Origin: Clostridiales bacterium
Lineage (GTDB): Bacteria; Bacillota; Clostridia; Peptostreptococcales; NVVX01
DNA: 19,757 nucleotides
Direction of reading: 5' to 3'
Assembly (NCBI GenBank): GCA_021129785.1
Contig: JAJOKQ010000103.1
Span: 1-19,757 of the forward strand
Position numbers and translations under genes: made by a program
Shown here: in pieces, positions 1 through 6,629 of the stretch
Position numbering within the stretch: position 1 is the stretch's first letter
Layout: every line of letters begins with the position of its first letter
The notes under the pieces: model-generated
The model's database searches: none
What the model saw: the letters and a program-made list of their open reading frames with translations, nothing else
What the model was told of the DNA's origin: nothing

Positions 1-76
1 GGCACGCCCACAGGGATTCGAACCCCGGACACACGGCTTAGAAGGCCGTTGCTCTATCCAGCTGAGCTATAGGCGC
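1..76 (-). tRNA. tRNA-Arg (anticodon UCU), CCA end cut by window edge
   Basis: The reverse complement folds as a complete cloverleaf: a 7-bp acceptor stem starting GCGCCTA (first pair G:U), a D arm GCTC/GAGC, anticodon stem ACGGC/GCCGT around the loop CTTCTAA (anticodon TCT, arginine AGA/AGG), a 5-bp T stem with one G:U pair, and the T loop TTCGAAT. The discriminator base is G and the next two bases are CC, so the 3' CCA is probably encoded with its A just outside the window. A good promoter lies directly upstream, so the tRNA is likely transcribed independently of the operon before it. Confidence 0.96.
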
Positions 77-97
77 ATATATTTTTATCACCCAAAT

Positions 98-126
98 ATA
101 TTAGCATTTTTATTGATCAGTGTCAA
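98..126 (-). promoter_or_regulatory. Promoter of the tRNA-Arg gene
   Basis: On the minus strand a perfect -35 box TTGACA (121-126) is followed after 17 bp by a -10 box TAATAT (98-103). Transcription would begin around position 91, about 15 nt before the mature tRNA 5' end. The match and spacing are typical of a housekeeping sigma-A promoter. Confidence 0.85.
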
Positions 127-139
127 GTAATAGCCTTGC

Positions 140-607
140 TTATTTCACCTCTAGAAACTCAACTTCAATCTTTTCTCCTAGATCAATCCTTACACAGCTT
201 TTTTTAGACCTTCCCCTTGGAAGTGTAACACTCCCTGGGTTTATCATTATTATTCCGTTTGTTTCTTCGTAATATGGAATGTGTGTATGCCCAAATATTA
301 CAACGTCAGCTTTAAGTTCTTGCGCTCTGTAATAAAGATTGTCCAGAGTATATTTAACTCCATATTTATGTCCATGACAAATAAAAAAGCGTTGTCCTAG
401 TATTGTCTTTACAACTTCATGTTCACCTATTGAGTCACAATTGCCTCTAATCGCAATTACATCGCCATCGTATTCTCCCTCTAAATGTTTTATATCCCCA
501 ATATAGTCTCCTGTAAATATAACAAGCTCTGCATTTTTTAGCATTCTCATTGCATTATTTACATTCTTTATTATACCATGACTGTCACCTAAAACTCCTA
601 TTCTCAT
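140..607 (-). CDS. YfcE/YsnB-family metallophosphoesterase
   Basis: A 155-residue calcineurin-like phosphoesterase of the small MJ0936/YfcE/YsnB family, cytoplasmic, expected to hydrolyse phosphodiesters with two bound metal ions; the physiological substrate is not known. All metal-binding motifs are visible: D8 and H10 in GDSHG, D34 in TGDYIGD, N56 in RGNCD, H78 in CHGH, and H107/H109 in FGHTH. The ATG at 605-607 is preferred because it aligns the first motif with family N-termini and has GGTGAG upstream; a TTG codon directly before it (608-610) could add one residue. It is the last gene of an operon with rdgB and rph; its start lies within a few bases of the rdgB stop, which suggests translational coupling. 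The same order occurs in Bacillus (rph-ysnA-ysnB). Confidence 0.93.
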   Translation of the reverse strand: MRIGVLGDSHGIIKNVNNAMRMLKNAELVIFTGDYIGDIKHLEGEYDGDVIAIRGNCDSIGEHEVVKTILGQRFFICHGHKYGVKYTLDNLYYRAQELKADVVIFGHTHIPYYEETNGIIMINPGSVTLPRGRSKKSCVRIDLGEKIEVEFLEVK

Positions 608-611
608 CAAC

Positions 612-1220
612 TCACCAACCTGTTTTATCCAATAGTACTTTTTTCAATTCTCTCAGAGCGTTTGCTCTATGACTTATTTTGTTTTTAATATTTTTTCCTA
701 ACTCCGCAAGCGTAAGTCCGTATTCTTCTATTACAAATAATGGATCATATCCAAACCCTGAATTTCCTTTAGGCTTAAGTGCAATAATTCCATGACATTC
801 TCCTCTTACAGTTAGTGTTTTTCCACTTGGAAAAGCAACTGCTATAACACAAACAAATTTTGCTGCTCTTTCTTCATATGAAACATCTTTCAATTCTCTA
901 AGTAGTTTGCTATTGTTTTCTACATCAGTTGCATTTTCGCCTGCATAAATTGCTGTATCAACACCAGGTTCGTTCCCTAAAGCTAAAACCTCCAAACCTG
1001 CATCGTCTGCTATAGCAATGCTGTTAGTTAAATTCATTACCGTTTTCGCTTTAATAGTTGCATTTGCTACGAAAGATCCACCATCTTCTACAATAACTAG
1101 CCCTTCTAAGCCTACATCTTTCATAGTTTTGATTTCAAAATTACAACCGGATAAAATTTCATTTATTTCTTCAAGTTTGTGCTTATTGCTTGTGGCAATA
1201 ACTGCTGCGATTTTCTTCAT
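612..1220 (-). CDS. rdgB: RdgB/HAM1-family XTP/dITP pyrophosphatase
   Basis: A 202-residue nucleotide house-cleaning enzyme that hydrolyses non-canonical purine triphosphates (XTP, dITP, ITP) to the monophosphate and pyrophosphate, keeping them out of DNA and RNA. Family signatures are present: the N-terminal ATSNKHK (9-15), the acidic DDAG at 72-75, NEPGVDTAIYAG at 83-94, SGFGYDP at 154-160, and SHRANAL near the C-terminus. Length is normal. The ATG at 1218-1220 has AGGTGG seven bases upstream and overlaps the rph stop by 4 bp (ATGA), which indicates coupled translation. This is the position of ysnA in Bacillus. Confidence 0.95.
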   Translation of the reverse strand: MKKIAAVIATSNKHKLEEINEILSGCNFEIKTMKDVGLEGLVIVEDGGSFVANATIKAKTVMNLTNSIAIADDAGLEVLALGNEPGVDTAIYAGENATDVENNSKLLRELKDVSYEERAAKFVCVIAVAFPSGKTLTVRGECHGIIALKPKGNSGFGYDPLFVIEEYGLTLAELGKNIKNKISHRANALRELKKVLLDKTGW

Positions 1221-1975
1221 CTTTTTTCCACCTGTTTGTCAATAATAATTCCTTCATCAATATCACTTAGAATCTCTTTTTGCATGGTAATAAGTCTTTT
1301 GTTGCCAATTTCACCCAAGTTAAGTAAATCTAGCAAAGCACTTCTAGTAAAAGGTTTTTCCTCCCCTGTACCTTGTATTTCAATAAATTCATCGTTGTCT
1401 GTCATAATAATATTCATATCTACTTCCGCAGTTGAATCTTCACTATAACATAAATCAAGTAAGGGCTGCCCCTTTACAATTCCTACACTTATTGCTGAAA
1501 CAAAATTACTCACTAATGCAGATTTTATTTTTTTCTTCTTCAAATATTGCAAAGCATCAATAAGCGCCACAAAAGCCCCTGTAATCGAAGCTGTTCGTGT
1601 TCCACCATCTGCTTGAATAACATCACAATCAATCCATATTGTTCTTTCTCCAATTGCTTTTAAATCTACAACTGAACGTAGCGTTCTTCCAATTAAGCGC
1701 TGTATTTCATGCGTCCTTCCCTCAACTTTTCCTCTGCTTGATTCTCTAATCTTTCTAGTTTGCGTTGACCCTGGTAGCATTGCATACTCTGCCGTTATCC
1801 ACCCTTTTCCTGTTTTCTTCAAAAATAGAGGCACCTTTTCTTCAACAAATGCTGTGCAAATAATTTTTGTTTCGCCCATTTCAATTAAAACGGACCCATG
1901 TGCGTGTTTTATATAATCTCTAGTAATGTTAACTGGTCTTAACTCATCAAAATTTCTTCCGTCTGCTCTCTTCAC
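1217..1975 (-). CDS. rph: Ribonuclease PH
   Basis: A 252-residue phosphorolytic 3'-to-5' exoribonuclease that trims the 3' ends of tRNA precursors; it acts in the cytoplasm as a ring-shaped hexamer. The N-terminal RxDGR motif (KRADGRNFDELRP), the GWITAEYAMLPGST segment, the SSRGKVEGRTHEIQRLIGR segment and QADGGTRTAS are characteristic. The start is GTG at 1973-1975, supported by GAAAGGAAG six bases upstream; there is no competing ATG. It is the first gene of the rph-rdgB-phosphoesterase operon and appears to have its own promoter (2015-2045). The neighbourhood, with a tRNA gene close downstream, suits a tRNA-maturation enzyme but such proximity may be chance. Confidence 0.96.
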   Translation of the reverse strand: MKRADGRNFDELRPVNITRDYIKHAHGSVLIEMGETKIICTAFVEEKVPLFLKKTGKGWITAEYAMLPGSTQTRKIRESSRGKVEGRTHEIQRLIGRTLRSVVDLKAIGERTIWIDCDVIQADGGTRTASITGAFVALIDALQYLKKKKIKSALVSNFVSAISVGIVKGQPLLDLCYSEDSTAEVDMNIIMTDNDEFIEIQGTGEEKPFTRSALLDLLNLGEIGNKRLITMQKEILSDIDEGIIIDKQVEKR

Positions 1976-2014
1976 GTATAACTTCCTTTCGGCAATCTGT
2001 TTTATTCTTATTAT

Positions 2015-2045
2015 ATTGTACCATAATATGTTTAAAATTACTCAA
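2015..2045 (-). promoter_or_regulatory. Probable extended -10 promoter of the rph operon
   Basis: On the minus strand TGGTACAAT (2015-2023) reads as an extended -10 element (TG-N-TACAAT). A TTGAGT at 2040-2045 could be the -35 box, but the spacing is 19 bp, so the extended -10 is the main support. An overlapping TATAAT a few bases downstream is an alternative -10. The leader to the rph GTG would be about 35 nt. Confidence 0.55.
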
Positions 2046-2052
2046 AATTTTA

Positions 2053-2068
2053 CCGAGGATATCCTCGG
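2053..2068. repeat. 16-bp perfect palindrome upstream of rph
   Basis: CCGAGGATATCCTCGG is a perfect two-fold palindrome. It sits just upstream of the suggested rph promoter and is followed on the minus strand by TAAAATTTT. It could be a weak terminator for the lipoprotein gene (6-bp stem, ATAT loop) or a protein-binding operator; the sequence does not decide between these. Confidence 0.6.
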
Positions 2069-2087
2069 CATAAATTACTATATGAAA

Positions 2088-2178
2088 GGGAGAGTGGGGT
2101 CAGGCGTTTCAATATTCACTTGCAATGAATTAAAGCTGCAGAATACGCAAGTGAATATCGAAACGCCTGACCTCTCCT
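2088..2178. repeat. Imperfect long palindrome, REP/MITE-like insertion
   Basis: The two arms, 2088-2123 and 2147-2178, are near-perfect reverse complements; they differ by one 4-base bulge (TGGG in the left arm) and one A/G change, and enclose a 23-nt loop. The arms contain the string GGTCAGGCGTTTC. GGGGTCAGG-type ends are, to my knowledge, seen at REP-like palindromes mobilised by IS200/Y1 (RAYT) transposases, so a non-autonomous mobile palindrome is likely. It has no coding capacity and lies a few bases from the end of the damaged lipoprotein reading frame. No target duplication could be identified with confidence. Confidence 0.75.
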
Positions 2179-2185
2179 TAATCTC

Positions 2186-2302
2186 CTACTGCATATTCGA
2201 AAATGTTGGAATGGTTAGTTCAACTTCATCATCTAGTGTAATTTGCTCTCCAAAAGATAAAATTCTTATTTGATTAATTCTAGGTTCAATTTCTTTTTCT
2301 GT
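2186..2302 (-). other. Out-of-frame continuation of the lipoprotein gene
   Basis: In the frame -1 relative to the 2448 ORF, 38 codons remain open up to a TAG at 2186-2188. They encode a protein-like sequence containing EIEPRINQIRILSF and ending in PTFSNMQ. Joining it to the upstream ORF at the A5 run (positions 2294-2298, T on the plus strand) would give one lipoprotein of about 87 residues. It is therefore most likely the second half of the same gene, separated by a one-base frameshift. Confidence 0.55.
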
Positions 2303-2448
2303 TCATTGCTACCCACAACAACTGTTATTTCAGTATTTTCTTCCTCGTCCAAAAAACCTGAAAATGGGTTCTGACAAGCAGTAAACGTCATTACTATTAC
2401 TGCCAAAAAAAGTATACTATAAATTAGCTTCTTCAACCTCATACTCAT
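2266..2448 (-). CDS. Small putative lipoprotein, probably frameshifted
   Basis: The 60-codon ORF starts at an ATG with AAGGAG just upstream and encodes a basic N-terminus (MRLKK), a hydrophobic stretch at about 8-22 and a lipobox-like TFTAC with C25 as the candidate lipidated cysteine, so the product should be a membrane-anchored extracellular lipoprotein. After an acidic segment it ends in a lysine-rich tail and a TAA. The tail looks like the result of a frameshift, because a better-looking sequence continues in another frame (2186-2302). No domain is recognisable. Its location between a sporulation-type amidase and rph is where gerM lies in Bacillus and often in Clostridia, so it might be a remnant of a GerM-type lipoprotein, but I see no GerMN motif. 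Confidence 0.5.
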   Translation of the reverse strand: MSMRLKKLIYSILFLAVIVMTFTACQNPFSGFLDEEENTEITVVVGSNEQKKKLNLELIK

Positions 2449-2569
2449 TCATCTCCTTACACAATATATTTCCTGTTGTTCGAGTACATAATACAGGAAT
2501 TCTCGGATAAAATCTCTAGTACAAATATATTGCTAAGAGGGTTAAACTATTCGGATTTTGTGCGTTGGA

Positions 2570-2603
2570 CGCAAGAAAACCACCGTTAATTATATTGGTG
2601 GTT
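2570..2603 (-). terminator. Intrinsic terminator after the amidase gene
   Basis: On the minus strand the stem AACCACC / GGTGGTT (2578-2603, 12-nt loop) is followed by a T-rich stretch TTTTCTT. It lies 15 bp after the amidase stop codon, the expected place for a Rho-independent terminator. Confidence 0.7.
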
Positions 2604-2617
2604 AGTGAATAAATGTT

Positions 2618-4720
2618 CTAGTTAAGTTCCATTGCTTGAAAATATGCTAATATCGAGTTAAAAAGCGACTCTGCTACTCTCTGTCTATATTCATCTGTCG
2701 AAAGCTTTGCCTCTTCTGCAGGGTTCGATAAATATCCAATTTCAGTAATTATAGCTGGCATTTCCGTTTCTCTAGTCACTACTAAGTTAGGTCTTGCAAA
2801 AATTCCTCGGTCATGAGCTCCCAGATAATCTACCATAACTCTTTGGAAGATTTCCGCTAATTTTCTATTGTTACGATTATCATCTGGCTTTCGTTCAGAA
2901 GGATAAAACAAATTTTCTACTCCATGTATTAACGGATTAACAACCGAATTAGCATGTACACTTATAAACAAGTCTGCATTTACTGCATTAGCAATTTCAG
3001 CTCGTTCAAACAATGGTATGAATGTGTCGTCTTCTCTTGTCATAATCGTTCTAAAACCTGCATTAAGTAACAGTCTATTTAGTCTGTGTCCCACATCTAA
3101 AATAATATCAGATTCTTTCATATTTTTAATTCTAGAGATTGCTCCAGGATCTCTACCACCATGCCCAATATCTATAGCAATTAATTTTTCTCTTTGCTTT
3201 GTATTTGCGTTTAATTCTAGCACTAAATTTCTGCCTCTTGAAGGAGAAGTAACTCTATGACTAACTTGATTGTTTAGTTCTACTTTAATCATGTAGTTCT
3301 TGTCGTCATAATCTTCGTCCACAACGATATTTTTTACAAAGTGGTCACCTATTGCAATATTTGAAAATTCTAGATTCATTCTGCTTTTAGGAACAATTAT
3401 ATTTATCGTGTTCTCTTTACTGTCCTTATCCACTTCAAATCTTACGCCAGGCCTTCCTCGAAATGATAGTTCTGATGTAATCCAACTAACTTCCTCATAG
3501 TTAAAATAACTAAAAGGTTCTCCTTCTAAGTGAACTATAAGCCTGTTGCCTTCTACTTCAAACTTAAATTCTTCAAATTCTTCTCTATCTTGTAAATCTA
3601 TAACTACTCTAACAATTTTATCATCTGGCTCATAATTATGGTCAGGTTCAAATTCTGCAACACGCACTCTCTTAGCGACATTGCCATCAACATTAAAGTT
3701 AAACTCTTTATCTCCTGTGTATAAATATGCTCCTATAATATCTACTACTAGTCTTTCTGGATCTTTTAGTGTTATGACATTGTAGTTCTCAACATTATCA
3801 CCTTCGATAATTATAACTTCTTTTGTATTTTTATAGCTAGCTTTTACACTTCTTACTATATTTACGAAGCTAATAATCATTTCTTTTGTTTCCTCATCAA
3901 ACGAAACTTTATAATCTAATATTTCACTCATTTCAAGCACTAATCTGGTAGTCAGTGGGTCTATCTCAAATTGAGAAGCTCTTAACTCGTTTATAATGCT
4001 ATTTTCAAATCCTAAACTCAGGGTTTTGTTTTTTTCAAGAATCCCTTTATTATCTAAATCAAATAATGTATTCTGGAAGTCAAATACAATTCTATCCGGC
4101 AAAATTCTGTCTGGATCAATTAGCGGAAAAACATTATATTTCAGCTCTTTATCTGCCTTAACGCGCACTTCGGGAAATCCATTTACCATATTAACTTTAA
4201 TTGCACGGACTACATTTGTATCTTCGTCTATCTTAGGTGCTATAACAACTGGCTTAGTAAGTGCTACTGTTCGTGTTTCTCCATTCCATTTTACGTTAAC
4301 ACCAAGCTCCTCTGCTACAAATCTTAACGGGACCATCGTTCTGTTGTCAATTAGTTTAGCAGCTGTTCCATGATCATCTAACAGTTTTTCGTTCCCATTT
4401 ACAATTGCATTTTCACTATCTATTGTCAAAATAATTTTGTTGCTACCGCTCATAATTACAACTTCTTTAGTTTCCTCATTCCAATTAAGGTTTGCACCAA
4501 GATTCTCAGCAATTACTCTTAGTGGTACTAAAGTTCTTTCATTGTAAATAACAGGTGGAACATCAGATGTAACTAATTCATTATCTATTGTTAAAGAGAC
4601 AGTACTGAACTTAACCTCTTCATTATCCAATGTCATAGTGACGTACCTATTCTCATTTGCGAATGCATTAGGCGTACATAGAATTAATAATATTAGTAAA
4701 AGCGAAACAACTTTTCTCAT
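2618..4720 (-). CDS. Secreted N-acetylmuramoyl-L-alanine amidase with CuAO-N and AMIN domains
   Basis: A 700-residue cell-wall hydrolase cleaving the amide bond between muramic acid and the peptide stem of peptidoglycan. Order of parts: signal peptide (about 1-22, cut after AFA); two copper-amine-oxidase N-terminal-like repeats at about 40-155, with the repeated pattern RTLVPLR / RTMVPLR followed by EELG-type text; AMIN-like beta-sandwich regions at about 170-290 and 290-400, and a further beta-rich segment to about 505; a C-terminal Amidase_3 domain (512-700). The zinc ligands and catalytic residue are visible: H520 (DIGHGG), E536 (MKESD), H589 (SVHAN) and E660 (ITEIGYLSN). The start ATG has AAGGAGG eight bases upstream. 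The gene has its own strong promoter and a terminator, so it is probably monocistronic. A role in vegetative wall turnover or in sporulation/germination is possible; the sequence does not decide. Confidence 0.93.
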   Translation of the reverse strand: MRKVVSLLLILLILCTPNAFANENRYVTMTLDNEEVKFSTVSLTIDNELVTSDVPPVIYNERTLVPLRVIAENLGANLNWNEETKEVVIMSGSNKIILTIDSENAIVNGNEKLLDDHGTAAKLIDNRTMVPLRFVAEELGVNVKWNGETRTVALTKPVVIAPKIDEDTNVVRAIKVNMVNGFPEVRVKADKELKYNVFPLIDPDRILPDRIVFDFQNTLFDLDNKGILEKNKTLSLGFENSIINELRASQFEIDPLTTRLVLEMSEILDYKVSFDEETKEMIISFVNIVRSVKASYKNTKEVIIIEGDNVENYNVITLKDPERLVVDIIGAYLYTGDKEFNFNVDGNVAKRVRVAEFEPDHNYEPDDKIVRVVIDLQDREEFEEFKFEVEGNRLIVHLEGEPFSYFNYEEVSWITSELSFRGRPGVRFEVDKDSKENTINIIVPKSRMNLEFSNIAIGDHFVKNIVVDEDYDDKNYMIKVELNNQVSHRVTSPSRGRNLVLELNANTKQREKLIAIDIGHGGRDPGAISRIKNMKESDIILDVGHRLNRLLLNAGFRTIMTREDDTFIPLFERAEIANAVNADLFISVHANSVVNPLIHGVENLFYPSERKPDDNRNNRKLAEIFQRVMVDYLGAHDRGIFARPNLVVTRETEMPAIITEIGYLSNPAEEAKLSTDEYRQRVAESLFNSILAYFQAMELN

Positions 4721-4760
4721 CTGCGCATCCTCCTTAATGTTTTCGAATCGATCATATCTA

Positions 4761-4790
4761 TTTATATCATTAACTCGAAAGGGATGTCAA
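4761..4790 (-). promoter_or_regulatory. Promoter of the amidase gene
   Basis: On the minus strand TTGACA (4785-4790) is followed after 18 bp by TATAAA (4761-4766), giving a leader of about 35 nt to the amidase ATG. This is a near-consensus sigma-A promoter. Confidence 0.8.
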
Positions 4791-4827
4791 CTAAATGCGC
4801 AATTTGTAACTAACATGTAACCTTTGA

Positions 4828-4860
4828 CTTCTCATTGTAAAATTCAGTCGAACTGAGAAG
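4828..4860. repeat. 7-bp inverted repeat in the amidase upstream region
   Basis: CTTCTCA (4828-4834) pairs with TGAGAAG (4854-4860); a smaller TCAGT-CGA-ACTGA dyad lies partly inside. Neither strand has a T-tract after it, so it is not a normal terminator. It sits about 40 bp upstream of the amidase -35 box. Nothing else recognisable is present between 4861 and the flippase gene end. Confidence 0.35.
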
Positions 4861-4997
4861 ATTAATGAGGTACTTAAAAAGTTATATGAGAAAGTTTCAT
4901 TTTGTTAGGAATATATAAAAGAATTCAATTCTAGAGCATGAGGGTGCAGGTTTTCTGCTCAAGTCGTTATAAAAAATCATTCTATCTACGAACTCGC

Positions 4998-6011
4998 TCA
5001 GGATACATTGCTTGCTTCAATAGGTTTTTTTTTCTTTAAATTGTTGAAGACTTTAGTTTTCCTAAGCTTATCTATCCCTATATATATAATACTCAATACA
5101 AACACAAACCAAAAAGTTACAAATCGCAAAGCTAAAGCCAAAGCCATGCCCTGATGAAATGATATTCCTAACGGTATTAATAGAAAAACCATTCCAGCTT
5201 CAAAAGTTCCTACGCCGCCAGGTAGCAACGGAACGACTGCAATCATATAGCTAAGATATGTCACTACAGAGATAGCAATAAAGCTAATTTCTAGATTAAG
5301 ATTCCAAGCTAGAATCACAGCTTTTAACGCAAACAAACTCCAAATTAGTAACGACAAAATTAGTTGTAATAGAAGCACTTTTTTTTGTGCTACTATCAAA
5401 CCTATTGTGTCTCTGAAACAAACTACTGAATATTGAATTTCTCTTTTTATTTTTTCACTAAAAAAAAACGATAACAGTTTACTTGCTTTTGTAGGATATA
5501 GTGTAAATGAGATTAGTAATATGAGTGCAACAACTAAGATCAGAAGACTTGCAAATAACGTACTCGTATATCCTCTTTCTGTTTTAACTGTAGTTAAGAA
5601 CCATACAATAGATGCAATATTGACAAAAACAAATACTGACATGCTTATTGCTTTATGTATACTAACAATTGCTGCTGCTTTACCAGCCGGTATACCTAGT
5701 TTCTTTTTGAGTAGATATACCTTTACTGCCTCTCCGCCAGCTTTTGCAGATGGAGTCACGCACTCAACAAATTTCCCAGACATATTTATACTTATCATCT
5801 CGTGTAACTTTACATTTTCGCCAACTTGCTTTGCTATCGACTTCCACTGTAGGTTTATAAGTAGTAATGTAACTATCTGAATTCCACATAACAAAACAAT
5901 TATCATTTTGTCAATAACGCTTAAATGTTCTAGCAAATATTTAAAATCAACTTGCCACAAAACTAGTAGTATCAGTAGCAAAGCTACTAAAGTTCCTACA
6001 ATGCGCTTCAT
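4998..6011 (-). CDS. UPF0104/YbhN-type flippase-like integral membrane protein
   Basis: A 337-residue polytopic membrane protein of the family that includes the transmembrane half of lysylphosphatidylglycerol synthase (TIGR00374, 'flippase-like'). About eight hydrophobic segments are visible (around 5-22, 35-53, 118-140, 150-172, 210-236, 243-262, 268-300 and 298-315). Family-conserved text is present: TPSAKAGGEAVKVYL (86-100) and PLLPGGVGTFEAG (261-273). There is no aminoacyl-transferase domain, so it is not a full MprF. The transported or modified lipid is unknown. The start ATG at 6009-6011 has GAGGTG seven bases upstream, and lies inside the preceding gene: the two overlap by 65 bp, which makes coupled expression likely. 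The basic C-terminus (KLRKTK...KKKK) should be cytoplasmic. Confidence 0.88.
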   Translation of the reverse strand: MKRIVGTLVALLLILLVLWQVDFKYLLEHLSVIDKMIIVLLCGIQIVTLLLINLQWKSIAKQVGENVKLHEMISINMSGKFVECVTPSAKAGGEAVKVYLLKKKLGIPAGKAAAIVSIHKAISMSVFVFVNIASIVWFLTTVKTERGYTSTLFASLLILVVALILLISFTLYPTKASKLLSFFFSEKIKREIQYSVVCFRDTIGLIVAQKKVLLLQLILSLLIWSLFALKAVILAWNLNLEISFIAISVVTYLSYMIAVVPLLPGGVGTFEAGMVFLLIPLGISFHQGMALALALRFVTFWFVFVLSIIYIGIDKLRKTKVFNNLKKKKPIEASNVS

Positions 6012-6585
6012 CTAATTTCACCTCATTTTCTTTAACAATCAGAAAAGTTGCTTCCATCAAAATGCCATCTTGTTTAACTTGCTTTAGTTGATTACTATAC
6101 TTTTGCACCTTAATTCCATCGCAAAAGCTCTTATATTTTTTTTTGTCACATCTAAATAAAATCTTGCTGCCACAAGAGATGCATGCCCAGACATTGTGTA
6201 ATATTTCATCTACAGGACAAGCTTGAGATGCTATATGTACGACTGAATATTTCGAAGCATCAAATTCTTGCCCCGATGAATGAATTACCTCTATTCTATT
6301 AGACATATTTATTTCGTTAATTAGCTCTCTCGATTTTTCAACTGCAACTAAGTCAAGCTCGACAATCGCCACACTCGCACCTGTCTTAAGGGCTATGTCT
6401 AACGCAGTAAAAGGTATTGCACCTCCACCAATGCATAATACTTGGTCCTCTCTAGAAATTTCACCTAGCTCTATTTCCTTTTCGATTATATTATTATAGT
6501 AATATTTTTTCCATAGCTTTATGATTGACGGATACTTATATATAGATTTTTCTAGCTCTTTTGTTAGGCAAGAAATGAGTTTCAT
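5947..6585 (-). CDS. Nicotianamine-synthase-like SAM-dependent enzyme
   Basis: A 212-residue cytoplasmic protein with a Rossmann-type SAM-binding fold. Motif I is VLCIGGGAIPFTALDIA (49-65), followed by an acidic residue after the next strand (E76 in AIVELD) and a DRIEV-like strand (NRIEV, 96-100). The G-x-G-x-x-P-x-T spacing resembles nicotianamine synthases, which move an aminobutyrate group from SAM rather than a methyl group; a plain methyltransferase is the other possibility. The ATG at 6583-6585 has a strong AAGGAGG. The last ~20 residues (192-212) are encoded in the overlap with the membrane-protein gene and look unlike a domain. It follows feoB after a 100-bp gap with a large inverted repeat. 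Substrate unknown. Confidence 0.75.
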   Translation of the reverse strand: MKLISCLTKELEKSIYKYPSIIKLWKKYYYNNIIEKEIELGEISREDQVLCIGGGAIPFTALDIALKTGASVAIVELDLVAVEKSRELINEINMSNRIEVIHSSGQEFDASKYSVVHIASQACPVDEILHNVWACISCGSKILFRCDKKKYKSFCDGIKVQKYSNQLKQVKQDGILMEATFLIVKENEVKLDEAHCRNFSSFATDTTSFVAS

Positions 6586-6608
6586 TGTCAGTGCCTCCTT
6601 AAAAAAAT

Positions 6609-6614
6609 ATTATA
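6609..6614 (-). promoter_or_regulatory. Possible -10 box before the NAS-like gene
   Basis: TATAAT is present on the minus strand 24 bp upstream of the ATG, but the position 17 bp further upstream (CTATAC, inside the inverted repeat 6630-6668) is a poor -35 box. If real, this promoter would need an activator or the repeat-binding factor. Weak call. Confidence 0.3.
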
Positions 6615-6629
6615 TTCTATTTAACACAA

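Noticed and set aside
1926..2273. 115-aa plus-strand ORF spanning the palindrome
   Set aside because: It starts antisense to rph and runs through the intergenic palindrome; there is no ribosome binding site and the composition is not protein-like.
2290..2302. Programmed -1 frameshift at AAA AAG in the lipoprotein gene
   Set aside because: The base before the codon pair is G, not A, so it is not the classic A-AAA-AAG heptamer, and no clear downstream stimulatory stem or upstream enhancing Shine-Dalgarno was seen; plain mutation is more likely.
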